Counted from the stretch's first letter, positions 37,491-47,824 are shown. The stretch: 62,900 nucleotides of DNA from Aminobacter sp. AP02 (GCF_003148805.1 NZ_QGGX01000025.1:1-62900); one strand, 5' to 3'. Numbers and translations are program-made. The notes: generated by a model from the sequence alone, not told the origin.

Positions 37491-37970
37491 ATGGCCATCC
37501 ATGTCGTCATGGAGCCGCCCGCCTCAGCGGGAAAAAACGCTTCGGAAGCTGCCGTCTTCATCCGCGACGGCTTTTATGTCCTGGGTTTCATCGTGCCGCT
37601 GCTTTGGCTGTTGTGGCACCGGCTCTGGCTCGAAGCCGCAGTCACGCTTGCCGTCACCATGGCGCTCGCCGTCGCAAGCGAGGCTGCCGGACTGACTTTC
37701 GCCGCGCCGCTGCTGCCGCTCTTGATCTCGCTTTACGTCGGGCTCGAAGGCGGTGCCTTGCGTATCGCCGCCCTGCGCCGTGCCGGCTGGCGCCAGTGGG
37801 GGGTGATCGAGGCTGATAACCTTGAGGATGCCGAGACGCGCTACCTATTCAACGGTGAAACTGACGACGCCCCGGCCCCGGCGGCGGTCGCCATCGCCTC
37901 CCCTGCCACGCCCCGGCCTCAACCTGCTGGCGGAGCGCTCGGCCTGCTGCACTATCCCGGAAGACACTGA
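37491..37970 (+). CDS. DUF2628 membrane protein
   Basis: This 159-residue protein has two or three membrane helices (about 28-90: [22 protein letters not shown]...) followed by a polar tail with AWRQWGV-like DUF2628 elements ([23 protein letters not shown]). Function is unknown. It lies 2 bp after hisB and 1 bp before hisH, a conserved place in alphaproteobacterial his operons, so it is co-transcribed with histidine genes without an obvious link. Confidence 0.87.
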   Translation: MAIHVVMEPPASAGKNASEAAVFIRDGFYVLGFIVPLLWLLWHRLWLEAAVTLAVTMALAVASEAAGLTFAAPLLPLLISLYVGLEGGALRIAALRRAGWRQWGVIEADNLEDAETRYLFNGETDDAPAPAAVAIASPATPRPQPAGGALGLLHYPGRH

Positions 37971-37971
37971 C

Positions 37972-38622
37972 ATGCGTGTTGCCATCATTGACTACGGCTC
38001 GGGCAATCTGCGCTCGGCGACCAAGGCCTTCGAGCGAGCCGCTCGGGAAGCCGGCATAACGGCCGAGATCGATCTCACCGCCGATGCGAACCGCGTGCTC
38101 ACAGCCGACCGCATCGTGCTGCCCGGCGTCGGTGCCTATGCCGATTGCGCGCGTGGCCTGCGCGCCGTTGACGGCATGTGGGAGGCGGTCGAGGAAGTCG
38201 CCATCCGCAGGGCGCATCCCTTCCTCGGGATCTGCGTCGGCATGCAGCTGATGTCGGAGCACGGGCTCGAAAAGACCGTCACGCAAGGCTTTGGCTGGAT
38301 TGCGGGCGACGTCAAGGAGATCACGCCCTCCGACCCGTCGCTCAAGATTCCGCAGATCGGCTGGAACACGATTCACGTGAAACATGCCCATCCGGTGTTC
38401 GATGGCATCGCCACCGGCCCCACGGGCCTGCACGCCTATTTCGTGCATTCCTACCATCTCGACGCGACAAACGAGAAGCAGGTGCTGGCGACCGCCGACT
38501 ATGGCGGCCAGGTCACCGCTGCGGTTTCGCGCGACAACCTTGTCGGCACGCAGTTTCATCCCGAAAAGAGCCAGGCGCTGGGCCTGGCCCTCATCGCCAA
38601 TTTCCTGAGGTGGAAGCCATGA
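37972..38622 (+). CDS. hisH: imidazole glycerol phosphate synthase glutaminase subunit
   Basis: This 216-residue class-I glutamine amidotransferase supplies ammonia to HisF. The nucleophile Cys is in [10 protein letters not shown], and His-Glu of the triad are in TQFHPEKSQ. The frame is open upstream in DUF2628, but the ATG at 37972 ([15 protein letters not shown]) is the family start. Codons for IHVKH hold a parS-like site. It overlaps hisA by ATGA. Confidence 0.97.
   Translation: MRVAIIDYGSGNLRSATKAFERAAREAGITAEIDLTADANRVLTADRIVLPGVGAYADCARGLRAVDGMWEAVEEVAIRRAHPFLGICVGMQLMSEHGLEKTVTQGFGWIAGDVKEITPSDPSLKIPQIGWNTIHVKHAHPVFDGIATGPTGLHAYFVHSYHLDATNEKQVLATADYGGQVTAAVSRDNLVGTQFHPEKSQALGLALIANFLRWKP
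38370..38383. other. parS-like site 6 (inside hisH)
   Basis: GATTCACGTGAAAC is identical to site 5, one base off the parS core, but lies about 15 kb on the other side of the putative oriC. A chance match in coding DNA is possible. Confidence 0.6.
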
Positions 38623-39383
38623 TCCTTTTTCCGGCCATCGACCTCAAGGACGGCCAGTGCGTGCGCCTCAAGCTCGGCGACATGGATCAGGCAACCGTCT
38701 ACAATGACGACCCCGGCGCTCAGGCGAAAGCCTTCGAGGACCAGGGCTTTGAGTGGCTGCATGTGGTCGACCTCAACGGCGCCTTCGCCGGCGAGAGCGT
38801 CAATGGCGCAGCCGTCGAGGCGATCCTCAAGGTGACAAGGAACCCGGTGCAGCTCGGCGGCGGTATCCGCACGCTCGACCATATCGAGAGCTGGCTTTCC
38901 AAGGGCCTCGCCCGCGTCATCTTGGGCACGGTCGCTGTGCGCGATCCGGAACTGGTCAGGCAAGCCTGCAAAAAATTCCCCGGCAAGGTCGCCGTCGGAA
39001 TCGACGCCAAGGGCGGCAAGGTTGCCGTCGAAGGCTGGGCCGAGGCCTCCAGCCTCGGCGTCATCGAGCTGGCGAAGAAGTTCGAGGGCGCAGGCGTTGC
39101 CGCGATCATCTACACCGACATCGACCGTGACGGCGTACTGGCCGGCATCAACTGGGATTCGACCATCGATCTCGCCGAAGCCGTATCGATCCCCGTCATC
39201 GCCTCGGGCGGCCTTGCCTCGCTTGCCGATATCGTGCGCATGACGATGCCTGACGCCAAGAAGCTCGAAGGTGCCATCTCCGGCCGCGCGCTCTATGACG
39301 GTCGCATCGATCCAACTCAGGCGCTCGCGATCCTGCGCCGCGAGTTGAAACCAGAGCCCGGCCTGTTCGAGGAACGGACATGA
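38619..39383 (+). CDS. hisA: phosphoribosylformimino-AICAR ribotide isomerase
   Basis: This 254-residue (beta/alpha)8-barrel enzyme performs the Amadori rearrangement of ProFAR in histidine synthesis. [19 protein letters not shown] carries the catalytic Asp, VQLGGGIRT and [10 protein letters not shown] bind phosphate. The ATG at 38619 lies in the hisH stop (ATGA); longer frames upstream are out of register with hisH. It overlaps hisF by ATGA. Confidence 0.97.
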   Translation: MILFPAIDLKDGQCVRLKLGDMDQATVYNDDPGAQAKAFEDQGFEWLHVVDLNGAFAGESVNGAAVEAILKVTRNPVQLGGGIRTLDHIESWLSKGLARVILGTVAVRDPELVRQACKKFPGKVAVGIDAKGGKVAVEGWAEASSLGVIELAKKFEGAGVAAIIYTDIDRDGVLAGINWDSTIDLAEAVSIPVIASGGLASLADIVRMTMPDAKKLEGAISGRALYDGRIDPTQALAILRRELKPEPGLFEERT

Positions 39384-40165
39384 CCCTCAAAGCCCGCGTG
39401 ATTCCCTGTCTCGACGTCAAGGACGGCCGCGTCGTCAAGGGCGTCCAATTCGTCGACCTGATCGACGCCGGCGATCCGGTCGAGGCGGCCAAGGCTTATG
39501 ACGCCGCCGGTGCGGACGAACTCTGTTTCCTTGACATCACCGCCTCGTCGGACAATCGCGAGACCATCTTCGACGTCATCGCCCGCACGGCCGAACAGTG
39601 CTTCATGCCGCTGACCGTCGGCGGCGGCCTGCGTCAGGTTGCCGACATCCGCAAGCTGCTCCTGGCAGGTGCCGACAAGGTTTCGATCAACACGGCGGCG
39701 GTGAAGAACCCCTCCTTCGTTGCCGAGGCGGCCGACAAGTTCGGCAACCAGTGCATCGTCGTTGCCATCGACGCCAAGAAGGTTTCGGCAGCCAACGAGG
39801 CCGACCGCTGGGAAATCTTCACCCACGGGGGGCGCGAGCGTACCGGCATCGACGCCGTCGAATTCGCCCGCAAGGTCGTCGACCTCGGCGCCGGCGAAAT
39901 CCTGCTCACCTCGATGGACCGCGACGGGACCAAGATCGGTTACGACATCGCGCTCACCCGCGCTGTAGCGGACGCTGTACGCGCGCCGGTCATCGCTTCG
40001 GGCGGCGTCGGCAATCTCGACCACATGGTCGATGGTATCCGCGAGGGCCACGCGACCGCGGTGCTTGCCGCCTCGATCTTCCATTTTGGCACCTACACCA
40101 TTGCCGAGGCCAAGGCCCACATGGCAAAAGCGGGCTTGCCGATGCGGCTCGATCCCATTGGCTGA
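39380..40165 (+). CDS. hisF: imidazole glycerol phosphate synthase cyclase subunit
   Basis: This 261-residue barrel enzyme forms imidazole glycerol phosphate and AICAR with His[23 protein letters not shown] holds the first catalytic Asp, [14 protein letters not shown] the second, and the phosphate loops TVGGGLRQ and [11 protein letters not shown] are intact. Confidence 0.98.
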   Translation: MTLKARVIPCLDVKDGRVVKGVQFVDLIDAGDPVEAAKAYDAAGADELCFLDITASSDNRETIFDVIARTAEQCFMPLTVGGGLRQVADIRKLLLAGADKVSINTAAVKNPSFVAEAADKFGNQCIVVAIDAKKVSAANEADRWEIFTHGGRERTGIDAVEFARKVVDLGAGEILLTSMDRDGTKIGYDIALTRAVADAVRAPVIASGGVGNLDHMVDGIREGHATAVLAASIFHFGTYTIAEAKAHMAKAGLPMRLDPIG

Positions 40166-40177
40166 CCTGCCGAGGCA

Positions 40178-40507
40178 ATGATGAGCGCATTCTCCCTTTC
40201 CGATCTTGAGAAGATTGTTTCCGAGCGCGCGCGTTCGGGCGACGCCAATTCATGGACGGCGAAGCTCTACCAGAGCGGAATGGAGCGGGCGGCCAAGAAG
40301 CTCGGCGAAGAGGCGGTCGAAACCGTCATAGCCGCAGTCAAGGGTGACGACAGCGCCCTCGTTTCGGAAAGTGCCGATCTCCTTTATCATTGGCTCGTCG
40401 TGCTGGCCATTGCCGGCATTCCGATGGCGGATGTGATGGCTGAACTCGAGCGCCGCACGTCGCAATCCGGAATTGCCGAAAAGGCCTCGCGGAAGAACGA
40501 GGGCTGA
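40178..40507 (+). CDS. hisE: phosphoribosyl-ATP pyrophosphatase
   Basis: This 109-residue all-alpha pyrophosphatase hydrolyses phosphoribosyl-ATP, the second histidine step. The metal-binding [10 protein letters not shown] and [11 protein letters not shown] blocks are complete. Two ATG codons lie in tandem; the second, at 40181, is better spaced from GAGG. It is not fused to hisI, which is absent from this window. Confidence 0.95.
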   Translation: MMSAFSLSDLEKIVSERARSGDANSWTAKLYQSGMERAAKKLGEEAVETVIAAVKGDDSALVSESADLLYHWLVVLAIAGIPMADVMAELERRTSQSGIAEKASRKNEG

Positions 40508-40537
40508 CCGCTGGTCAGGTCCCGCAGGGGAGGTTCG

Positions 40538-41500
40538 ATGGATCAGCTCGCGCCGGCGGAGAAATATTCTCCATACTGGTTCTTCTCGGCCGAGCACTGG
40601 GCCGGCTTCGGCGCGGATATGTCGATGACCCTGACCAAGGACGAGGTCAGCCGGTTGAGTTCGATGTACGAGCCGATCGACCTTGAGGAAGTCAGGCGAA
40701 TCTATCTGTCGCTGTCGCGTCTCCTGTCGGCCCATGTCGAGACCAGCCAGCAGCTCTTCCGCCAGCGCCAGCGCTTTTTCAATTCCGAGAAGAAAGGCAC
40801 CAAGACACCTTTTATCATCGGCATGGCCGGCTCGGTCGCGGTCGGCAAGTCCACCACCGCGCGTATTCTTCAGGAACTGCTCACGCGTTGGCCGTCGAGC
40901 CCGAAGGTCGACCTGGTCACCACAGACGGCTTCCTCTACCCAAACGATGTTTTGCGGCGCGACAACCTGATGGAGCGCAAGGGTTTCCCCGACAGCTACG
41001 ATGTCGGCGCCCTGTTGCGCTTTCTCTCGGGCATCAAGTCGGGCCAGCCAAATGTGCGGGCACCCGTTTATTCGCACCTGACCTATGACGTCATGCCCGG
41101 CGAATTCGTCACGGTCGACCGGCCGGACATCCTGATCTTCGAGGGCATCAACGTGCTGCAGCCGCGCGAATTGCCCAAGGACGGCAAGTTCGTGCCCTTC
41201 GTGTCCGACTTCTTCGACTTCTCGATCTATATCGATGCCGAGGAACAGCTGATCCACGAGTGGTACATCGATCGCTTCATGCGGCTGCGCGAGACCGCCT
41301 TCCGCAACCCGCAATCATTCTTCCATCGCTACTCGCAGCTGTCGGAAGACGCCGCGCGCGCCATCGCCGAGGGGCTTTGGGCCAACATCAATCTCAAGAA
41401 CCTGCGCGAGAACATTCTTCCCACGCGTCCGCGCGCCGACCTGATCCTCAAGAAGGGCGCCGGCCATCTGGTCGAGGAAGTGGCGATCCGCAAGCTCTGA
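40538..41500 (+). CDS. coaA: type I pantothenate kinase
   Basis: This 320-residue kinase begins coenzyme A synthesis. P-loop GSVAVGKS is at 98-105, and [17 protein letters not shown] and [13 protein letters not shown] are family blocks. It follows hisE by 30 bp, and with coaE nearby gives two CoA steps in the window. The type I family is subject to feedback by CoA. Confidence 0.97.
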   Translation: MDQLAPAEKYSPYWFFSAEHWAGFGADMSMTLTKDEVSRLSSMYEPIDLEEVRRIYLSLSRLLSAHVETSQQLFRQRQRFFNSEKKGTKTPFIIGMAGSVAVGKSTTARILQELLTRWPSSPKVDLVTTDGFLYPNDVLRRDNLMERKGFPDSYDVGALLRFLSGIKSGQPNVRAPVYSHLTYDVMPGEFVTVDRPDILIFEGINVLQPRELPKDGKFVPFVSDFFDFSIYIDAEEQLIHEWYIDRFMRLRETAFRNPQSFFHRYSQLSEDAARAIAEGLWANINLKNLRENILPTRPRADLILKKGAGHLVEEVAIRKL

Positions 41501-41515
41501 GGCTGCGCCCGGCGG

Positions 41516-42136
41516 TCACGCCGCCGGTTCCGTCACGCGCCTCAGCGTCAGGTTGATCCGCCCGCCCTGCTTCAAGAGCCCCGAAGTCATCGGATAGATG
41601 CGGCCGACGCCGTGGAAGGCAAGTCGCCCTTCCCCGCCCAGTACCACGACATCGCCGCTTTCCAGCCTGAATGAAACGGTCCGGTCGTCGCGCCTGGTTC
41701 CGCCGACGCGGAACAGGCAGGCATCGCCCAGCGACACCGATACCACCGGTGCGGCGAACTCGCGTTCGTCGCGGTCCTGGTGAAGGCCCATCTTGGCGGC
41801 GTCGGTGTAGAAGTTGACCAGGCAGGCTTCAGGCGGATGCGGATAGCCGGCAACCTCGCGCCATAGCGCCAGAAGCGCTTTGGGGATCGGCGGCCATGGT
41901 TCGCCCGTCACGGGATGCTCGGGCTGGTAGCGATATCCGCGCTCCTTGTCGGTGACCCAGCCGAGCGAGCCGCAATTGGTCATGCGCACGCTCATTTCCT
42001 TGCCGGTTTTCGGCATGGCCGGCGTATAAAGCGGTGCCGCTTTCACCACCTCGCGTATGGTTTCGACCAGGCCCTCCTGCACTTCCCGCGAGAGAAAGCC
42101 GGGCATATGGCGAACGCCTTTGGGCAATACGAGCAC
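41516..42136 (-). CDS. alkB: AlkB-like alpha-ketoglutarate-dependent dioxygenase
   Basis: This 206-residue Fe(II)/2-oxoglutarate enzyme probably repairs alkylated bases by oxidative demethylation. The iron ligands are in LHQDRDE (HxD) and AFHGVGRI (His), and the 2-oxoglutarate Arg is in RINLTLRR. SVRMTNCGSLGWVTD is the nucleotide-lid region. The start is GTG; an ATG ten codons later is possible. It converges on coaA with 15 bp between. Confidence 0.92.
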   Translation of the reverse strand: MLVLPKGVRHMPGFLSREVQEGLVETIREVVKAAPLYTPAMPKTGKEMSVRMTNCGSLGWVTDKERGYRYQPEHPVTGEPWPPIPKALLALWREVAGYPHPPEACLVNFYTDAAKMGLHQDRDEREFAAPVVSVSLGDACLFRVGGTRRDDRTVSFRLESGDVVVLGGEGRLAFHGVGRIYPMTSGLLKQGGRINLTLRRVTEPAA

Positions 42137-42187
42137 GGCTACCTACCTCGCCTGATCTGGTCGTCCAGAATGCCAGCTGAAATGCAA

Positions 42188-42211
42188 AACGGCGACCCGA
42201 AAGCCGCCGTT
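42188..42211 (-). terminator. intrinsic terminator after the BON-LysM gene
   Basis: Arms AACGGCG and CGCCGTT enclose a 10-nt loop, followed on the minus strand by TTTTGCATTT. It lies in the 98-bp gap before alkB. Confidence 0.6.
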
Positions 42212-42234
42212 CCGCATCGAGGTGAAATTTTGGG

Positions 42235-42750
42235 TCAGGCGGTTGCGATGTCGGGGATGCGCAGCACCTGGCCGGGATAGATCTTGTCGGGGTGCGTCAG
42301 CATCAGTTTGTTGGCCTCGAAGATGACCGTGTACTTCGATGCCTTGCCCTTGCCGTACTGTGCTTCGGCGATTTTCGACAGGTTGTCGCCCTTCTTGACC
42401 GTGTAGAACACCGGAGCCTTGGCCGGGGTCGCGGCCTTGACCAGTTCGGTCATGTCGACCTTGCCGTCGAGCTTGAGGCCGGAATCCGGCGCCACGACCT
42501 TGAGTTCGTCGGCCTGGACCTTGGAAACGCCCAGCGTGTTGCCCACCGCGATGACGGCCTTTTCGAATATCGACTGGTCCTTGACCACGCCGGTTAGAAC
42601 AGCCGTGTCGCCCTTGACCACGACCTGGACGTTGTCGGTGCCGAGCTTGTGCGAGTCGAGTTCCTTCTTCAGCGTGTCGGCACTCGGCGCTTCGTCATCG
42701 CCGAAACCAAGCTTCTTGCCGACATTTTTCACGAAATCGAACATGCCCAT
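42235..42750 (-). CDS. BON and LysM domain protein (Kbp/YgaU-like)
   Basis: This 171-residue protein has a BON domain (about 25-90: LKKELDSHKLGTDNVQVVVKGDTAVLTGVVKDQSIFEKAVIAVGNT) and a C-terminal LysM (about 122-168: FYTVKKGDNLSKIAEAQYG...IYPGQVLRIP). The E. coli homologue Kbp (YgaU) binds potassium in the cytoplasm. No signal peptide is seen, in agreement. The ATG at 42750 has GGGAG upstream. Confidence 0.9.
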   Translation of the reverse strand: MGMFDFVKNVGKKLGFGDDEAPSADTLKKELDSHKLGTDNVQVVVKGDTAVLTGVVKDQSIFEKAVIAVGNTLGVSKVQADELKVVAPDSGLKLDGKVDMTELVKAATPAKAPVFYTVKKGDNLSKIAEAQYGKGKASKYTVIFEANKLMLTHPDKIYPGQVLRIPDIATA

Positions 42751-42821
42751 TCGTGGTCTCCCTTGCTGTGACAATCATCCGAGCTTGGCACCTGCAAATC
42801 CAAATTGGAAGCAGCTTTGAT

Positions 42822-43271
42822 CTATTCGCCGTCGACCCTGCCGCGCAGCTTCTTGACTGTCGAACGCCCCGACTTGGACTTGAGGCGCCGTTCGACCGAG
42901 CCTTTCGTGGGCCTGGTCTTCTTGCGCGGCGGCGGCGGCGGTTCGGCCGCCTTGGCGACAAGTGCCGTGAGCCTTGCCCTTGCGTCGGCCCGGTTTTGCT
43001 CCTGGGTGCGGTAGCGCCCGGCCTCGATGACGATGACGCCGTCCTTGGTGGCGCGCTGGCCAGCTAGCTTGATGGTGCGTTCGCGCACTCGATCCGGGAG
43101 GCCGGGCGCATTCAATGCATCGAAGCGCAGTTGTACCGCCGTCGCCACCTTGTTGACGTTCTGGCCACCCGGGCCTGAGGAGCGGATGAAGTTCTCCTCG
43201 ATGTCATCGGGGTGGATGACCACGTCGTTGGCTATGATGATCTTGTCGTCGGCGCTCATGCGCCAAGTCAT
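42822..43271 (-). CDS. arfB: alternative ribosome-rescue peptidyl-hydrolase ArfB
   Basis: This 149-residue protein has the catalytic GGQ motif in IRSSGPGGQNVNKVATAVQLRFD. Its basic C-terminal tail (KKTRPTKGSVERRLKSKSGRSTVKKLRGR) enters the mRNA channel of stalled ribosomes. It frees stalled peptides without a stop codon (YaeJ/ICT1 family). A second ATG at 43259 is an alternative start. Confidence 0.94.
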   Translation of the reverse strand: MTWRMSADDKIIIANDVVIHPDDIEENFIRSSGPGGQNVNKVATAVQLRFDALNAPGLPDRVRERTIKLAGQRATKDGVIVIEAGRYRTQEQNRADARARLTALVAKAAEPPPPPRKKTRPTKGSVERRLKSKSGRSTVKKLRGRVDGE

Positions 43272-43295
43272 GCCGTGGCGGGGCCAAAAAGAAAA

Positions 43296-43316
43296 GGCCC
43301 GGCTTTTGGCCGGGCC
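43296..43316 (-). terminator. intrinsic terminator after pckA
   Basis: The 8-bp stem GGCCCGGC/GCCGGGCC with a 5-nt loop is followed on the minus strand by TTTTCTTTTT. It is a strong rho-independent signal 28 bp after pckA. Confidence 0.88.
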
Positions 43317-43343
43317 CGACTGAGGTTCCTAACTTAGCGCCGA

Positions 43344-44954
43344 TTACTCGGCTGCTTGCCGCGCATACGGGGCAGCACCGCGGACGGCAGCATCGACATG
43401 GCCTTCGAACTTGCCGAAATTGTCGATGAACATCGACACGAGCTTCTTGGCCTGGCGGTCATAGGCGGCAACATCTGCCCAGGTCGAGCGCGGATCGAGG
43501 ATCTTGGCGTCGACGCCGGGAACCGAAACCGGCACGGCAAAGCCGAAATTGGCGTCGGTGCGGAACTCGACCGAATTCAGCGAGCCATCGAGGGCTGCCG
43601 ACAAAAGCGCGCGCGTCGCCTTGATCGGCATGCGCGAGCCAACGCCGTAGGCGCCGCCGGTCCAGCCGGTGTTGACCAGCCAGCAGTCGACGCCGTGATC
43701 GGCGATCAACTGGCGCAGCAGATTACCGTATTCGGACGGGTGGCGCGGCATGAAGGGTGCGCCGAAGCAGGTCGAAAAGGTAGCTTCCGGCTCAGTCACG
43801 CCGCGTTCGGTGCCGGCAACCTTGGCGGTGTAACCAGATAAGAAGTGGTACATCGCCTGCGCCGGGGTCAGCTTGGCGATCGGCGGCATCACGCCGAAGG
43901 CGTCCGCCGTCAGCATGATGATGTTCTTGGGGTGGCTGGCCTGGCCAGTGGCGCTGGCATTCGGAATGAAGTCGAGCGGATAGGCGCAGCGGGTGTTTTC
44001 CGTGCGCGATCCGTCGTTGAAGTCGGGAACGCGGTTTTCGTCCAGAACGACGTTTTCGAGCACGGTGCCGAAGCGCTGCGTCGTTGCGAAGATTTCCGGC
44101 TCGGCTTCTTCCGACAGGCGAATGGTCTTGGCGTAGCAGCCGCCTTCGAAGTTGAAGATGCCATCCGGGCCCCAGCCATGCTCGTCGTCGCCGATCAGCG
44201 TGCGCGTGGGATCGGCCGACAGAGTCGTCTTGCCGGTGCCCGAAAGACCGAAGAACACGGCGGCGTCGCCGTCGGGGCCTTCATTGGCCGAGCAGTGCAT
44301 CGGCATTACGCCGCCCGCCGGCAGGATGTAATTGAGCGCGGTGAACACCGACTTTTTCATTTCGCCGGCATATTGGGTGCCGCCGATCAGAACGATCATG
44401 CGCGTCAGGTCGACGGCGATCAGCGTTTCGCTGCGGCCGCCATGCCGAGCCTTGTCGGCGCGGAACGACGGCAGGTCGATGATCGTCATCTTCGGCACGA
44501 AGCCCGCAAGCTCCGCCTCGTCGGGACGGATCAGCAGGTTGCGAATGAACATCGAATGCCAGGCATATTCGGTGACGACGCGCGTCGGTAGGCACAGCGA
44601 GCGGTCGGCGCCGCCGATCAGGTCCTGGACGAACAGGTCCTTGTCGGCCGCATGGGCCAGGAAGTCGGCGTGCAGGGCGTCGAACTGCGCCCTCGTCATC
44701 GCGTTATTGTTGTCCCACCAGACCTGTGCCTCGGTGTTTTCGTCGCGCACGACGAATTTGTCCTTGGGCGAGCGGCCGGTGTACTGGCCGGTGTCGGCGA
44801 CGAGCGCGCCATGTGCGGTCAGCTGGGCCTCGCCGCGGCGGATCGCCTCTTCGACGAGCAGTGCCGGGCGAAAGTTGTAACGGACGGTGCCTGAGGTTTT
44901 GAGCCCTGCCGTTTCAATCCCGCAGTTGGGATTGCGCTTACCGATTTCCGACAT
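43344..44954 (-). CDS. pckA: phosphoenolpyruvate carboxykinase (ATP)
   Basis: This 536-residue enzyme makes PEP from oxaloacetate and ATP, the entry to gluconeogenesis on dicarboxylates. [13 protein letters not shown], the kinase loop [19 protein letters not shown] and FEGGCYAK are conserved. It diverges from chvI across 361 bp with a separate AT-rich region. In Sinorhizobium, pckA is needed on C4 acids and repressed by the LacI-type PckR. Confidence 0.97.
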   Translation of the reverse strand: MSEIGKRNPNCGIETAGLKTSGTVRYNFRPALLVEEAIRRGEAQLTAHGALVADTGQYTGRSPKDKFVVRDENTEAQVWWDNNNAMTRAQFDALHADFLAHAADKDLFVQDLIGGADRSLCLPTRVVTEYAWHSMFIRNLLIRPDEAELAGFVPKMTIIDLPSFRADKARHGGRSETLIAVDLTRMIVLIGGTQYAGEMKKSVFTALNYILPAGGVMPMHCSANEGPDGDAAVFFGLSGTGKTTLSADPTRTLIGDDEHGWGPDGIFNFEGGCYAKTIRLSEEAEPEIFATTQRFGTVLENVVLDENRVPDFNDGSRTENTRCAYPLDFIPNASATGQASHPKNIIMLTADAFGVMPPIAKLTPAQAMYHFLSGYTAKVAGTERGVTEPEATFSTCFGAPFMPRHPSEYGNLLRQLIADHGVDCWLVNTGWTGGAYGVGSRMPIKATRALLSAALDGSLNSVEFRTDANFGFAVPVSVPGVDAKILDPRSTWADVAAYDRQAKKLVSMFIDNFGKFEGHVDAAVRGAAPYARQAAE

Positions 44955-45315
44955 TCGGGAACCCTCGTTCGATTTGACGCCAATGTCCGGTCTGCGGGCC
45001 GGACGCCGCTGTCCCGAGGGACTGAAGCCAGCCAGAAACAGAAAAGACGAGCGATTTCAAATCATTAATCGATTTAAAAATTTTGAAATCTATCTAAATC
45101 GTTTAAAAGGGGAGAGAGAGCCGAACATCGACCAAGCAGGGGGAAGGTTTTTTGTTCGAGGTTCCGCTCCGGCACCCCATATAGCAAGGGCACCGGTAGT
45201 GGCGGTTGCGCTCCTGGCGATCGGAGGGTATGCCACATTTTGTACCTAATTTGTCCTGCAGAAGCCCTGCTCGAAAGCAGGAAGGGACACCCCGCTCATG
45301 AGGGAGCCACTGGAA
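44955..45315. promoter_or_regulatory. pckA-chvI divergent regulatory region with LacI-like operators
   Basis: No gene is seen in these 361 bp. The AT-rich core at 45053-45108 contrasts with its GC-rich surroundings. It contains AATCGATT (45067-45074) and AATCGTTT (45097-45104), both matching the AAxCGxTT core of LacI-family operators. They are 30 bp apart centre to centre. A 9-bp inverted repeat GATTTCAAA/TTTGAAATC (45053-45061, 45082-45090) overlaps them. They lie 100-150 bp upstream of pckA, so control by a PckR-like repressor is plausible but inferred. Confidence 0.55.
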
Positions 45316-46017
45316 ATGGCAACGATCGCGCTTGTCGATGACGACCGCAATATTTTGACATCGGTCTCGATCGCGCTCGAGTCCGAGGGCTACCGCGTCG
45401 AGACCTACACCGACGGTGCTTCGGCACTCGAAGGCCTGGCCGCGCGTCCGCCGAACCTTGCTATCCTCGACATCAAGATGCCGCGCATGGACGGTATGGA
45501 GCTGTTGCGCAGGCTGCGCCAGAAGACCGACCTTCCCGTGATCTTCCTGACATCCAAGGATGACGAGATCGACGAACTGTTCGGTCTCAAGATGGGCGCG
45601 GACGACTTCATCCGCAAACCATTCTCGCAGCGCTTGCTGGTCGAACGCGTGCGTGCGGTGCTGCGGCGGGCAAGTGCGCGTGAGGCAGCGACCAAGGCGC
45701 CGACCCAGCAGGCGCGTTCGCTCGAACGTGGCCAGCTGGTGATGGACCAGGAACGCCACACCTGCACCTGGAAGGGCGAGCCGGTCGTGCTCACCGTCAC
45801 CGAATTCCTGATCCTGCACTCGCTGGCGCAGCGCCCCGGCGTCGTCAAAAGCCGCGACGCATTGATGGATTCGGCTTATGATGAGCAGGTCTATGTCGAT
45901 GACCGTACCATCGACAGCCACATCAAGCGGCTGCGCAAGAAGTTCAAGGCCGTCGATGACGACTTCGAGATGATCGAAACGCTCTATGGTGTCGGCTACA
46001 GATTCCGCGAAGCGTGA
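45316..46017 (+). CDS. chvI: two-component response regulator ChvI
   Basis: This 233-residue OmpR-family regulator has a receiver domain with acidic pocket DDD at residues 8-10, phosphorylated D52 ([13 protein letters not shown]), T/S and K105 region (FLTSKDD, IRKPFS), and a winged helix ([14 protein letters not shown]...[12 protein letters not shown]). The N-terminus [22 protein letters not shown] is nearly diagnostic of ChvI. I chose ATG 45316 over 45298 from family length. ChvG-ChvI controls the acid/envelope response, exopolysaccharide and symbiosis or virulence. Confidence 0.95.
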   Translation: MATIALVDDDRNILTSVSIALESEGYRVETYTDGASALEGLAARPPNLAILDIKMPRMDGMELLRRLRQKTDLPVIFLTSKDDEIDELFGLKMGADDFIRKPFSQRLLVERVRAVLRRASAREAATKAPTQQARSLERGQLVMDQERHTCTWKGEPVVLTVTEFLILHSLAQRPGVVKSRDALMDSAYDEQVYVDDRTIDSHIKRLRKKFKAVDDDFEMIETLYGVGYRFREA

Positions 46018-46039
46018 TATCGGCGGGGGCTGAGATCAC

Positions 46040-47821
46040 ATGGCGATGGAAGCAGAGATCAGCAAACCGGCGGCCGCCTCAAAGCGGACGCGCGGACGCC
46101 TGCTGTTTCTCGACCGGGCGAGGATCCGGCTAAGCCGGTTTCTCGGCCACTACTTCTTTTCGAGCCTCACCCGCCGCATCCTGTTTCTCAACCTAGCCGG
46201 ACTGGCGGTTCTCGTCGGCGGCATCCTCTACCTCAACACCTTCCGCGACGGCCTGATCGGCGCTCGCGTCGAAAGCCTGATGACGCAGGGCGAGATCATC
46301 GCTGGCGCCATCGCCTCTTCGGCGACGGTCGAGACCGACTCGATCAGCATCGATCCCGAGAAGCTTCTCGAGCTGCAGGCGGGAGAAACCTTGGGACCCA
46401 GTTCGGACCAGCTCGACAGCCTCGACTTTCCGATCAATCCGGAGCGCGTCGCGCCGCTGTTGCGGCGGCTGATCTCGCCGACCCAGACCCGTGCCCGGAT
46501 TTACGATCGCGACGCCAACCCATTGCTCGATTCCCGCCACCTCTACTCGCGCGGCCAGATCCTTCGCTACGACCTCCCCCCTGTCGAGGAAGAGCAGCCG
46601 ACCTTCTTGGAACGGGCGCAGAAGTTTGTTTTCGGCTTTTTTCGTGACAGCGCGCTGCCGGTCTACAAGGAACAGCCAGGCGGCAATGGCGCTGCCTTCC
46701 CCGAAGTTATGCAGGCGTTGACTGGCAGCCCGGCAACCATCGTCAGGGTCAGCGAGCAGGGCGAGCAGATCGTTTCCGTCGCGATCCCGATCCAGCGTTT
46801 CCGCGCGGTCCTCGGCGTGCTCATGCTGTCGACCGAAGGCGGCGACATCGACAAGATCGTTGCCGCCGAACAAAAGGCCATCCTGCGCGTGTTCGGCGTG
46901 GCGGCGCTGGTGACGGCCATCTTGTCGATGCTGCTCGCTTCCACCATCGCCAACCCGCTGCGCCGTCTTTCCGCGGCAGCAAATCGGGTCCGGCGCGGCG
47001 GCAAGAGCCGCGAGGAGATTCCCGATTTCTCCGACCGCCAGGACGAGATCGGCAATCTGTCGGTCGCCATACGCGACATGACCAACGCGCTTTATGCGCG
47101 CATCGAGGCGATCGAGAGTTTCGCCGCGGATGTCTCGCATGAACTCAAGAACCCGCTGACCTCGCTGCGCAGCGCGGTCGAGACGTTGCCGCTGGCCAAG
47201 AATGAAAGCTCGCGCGAGCGCCTGATGGAGATCATCCAGCACGACGTCCGTCGCCTCGACCGGTTGATCACCGACATCTCCGACGCATCCCGCCTCGACG
47301 CCGAACTGGCGCGCGAGGATGCCGGCAAGGTCGACCTCAAGAAGTTCATCGGCGACCTGGTTTCGGTGTCGCGCGAGACCAGCCGCCACAAGAAGCCGGT
47401 CGAGATCGCGTTCAATGTCGCCAAGCTGCCGGCCGGGGTGAGGAACTACAATGTTGCCGGCCACGATCTGCGCATCGGCCAGGTCATCACCAACCTGATC
47501 GAGAACGCCCGTTCCTTCGTGCCGGACGAACATGGCCATGTCGCCATTTCGCTGGCGCGGGTCAGCAAGTTCAATGTCGTCACCGTCGAAGACAACGGTC
47601 CGGGTATCCGAGCGGAAAACATCGACCGAATCTTCGAGCGCTTCTACACCGACCGACCGGCCGGCGAGGCCTTCGGTCAGAATTCGGGTCTTGGCTTGTC
47701 GATCAGCCGACAGATCGTTGAAGCCCATGGTGGCACGCTGACGGCCGAAAACATCGCCGGCACCAAGCCGGGCGAGATCAAGGGCGCCCGCTTTGTTGTC
47801 GCCTTCCCGGCGGAAAACTGA
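46040..47821 (+). CDS. chvG: sensor histidine kinase ChvG (ExoS)
   Basis: This 593-residue membrane kinase has a first helix at about 47-66, a periplasmic sensor region to about 285, a second helix (about 288-310), HAMP (NPLRRLSAAANRVRRGG), and a kinase core. The phospho-accepting H367 is in DVSHELKNPLTSLRSAVE, and N-, G1- and G2-boxes are NLIENARSF, EDNGPGI and GLGLSISRQI. In rhizobia the periplasmic repressor ExoR binds this sensor. It follows chvI by 22 bp and precedes hprK by 3 bp. Confidence 0.96.
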   Translation: MAMEAEISKPAAASKRTRGRLLFLDRARIRLSRFLGHYFFSSLTRRILFLNLAGLAVLVGGILYLNTFRDGLIGARVESLMTQGEIIAGAIASSATVETDSISIDPEKLLELQAGETLGPSSDQLDSLDFPINPERVAPLLRRLISPTQTRARIYDRDANPLLDSRHLYSRGQILRYDLPPVEEEQPTFLERAQKFVFGFFRDSALPVYKEQPGGNGAAFPEVMQALTGSPATIVRVSEQGEQIVSVAIPIQRFRAVLGVLMLSTEGGDIDKIVAAEQKAILRVFGVAALVTAILSMLLASTIANPLRRLSAAANRVRRGGKSREEIPDFSDRQDEIGNLSVAIRDMTNALYARIEAIESFAADVSHELKNPLTSLRSAVETLPLAKNESSRERLMEIIQHDVRRLDRLITDISDASRLDAELAREDAGKVDLKKFIGDLVSVSRETSRHKKPVEIAFNVAKLPAGVRNYNVAGHDLRIGQVITNLIENARSFVPDEHGHVAISLARVSKFNVVTVEDNGPGIRAENIDRIFERFYTDRPAGEAFGQNSGLGLSISRQIVEAHGGTLTAENIAGTKPGEIKGARFVVAFPAEN

Positions 47822-47824
47822 TCC

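Noticed and set aside
41509-41527. Hairpin CCGGCGG/CCGCCGG between coaA and alkB
   Set aside because: It overlaps the end of alkB and has no T-run, so a terminator call is not supported.
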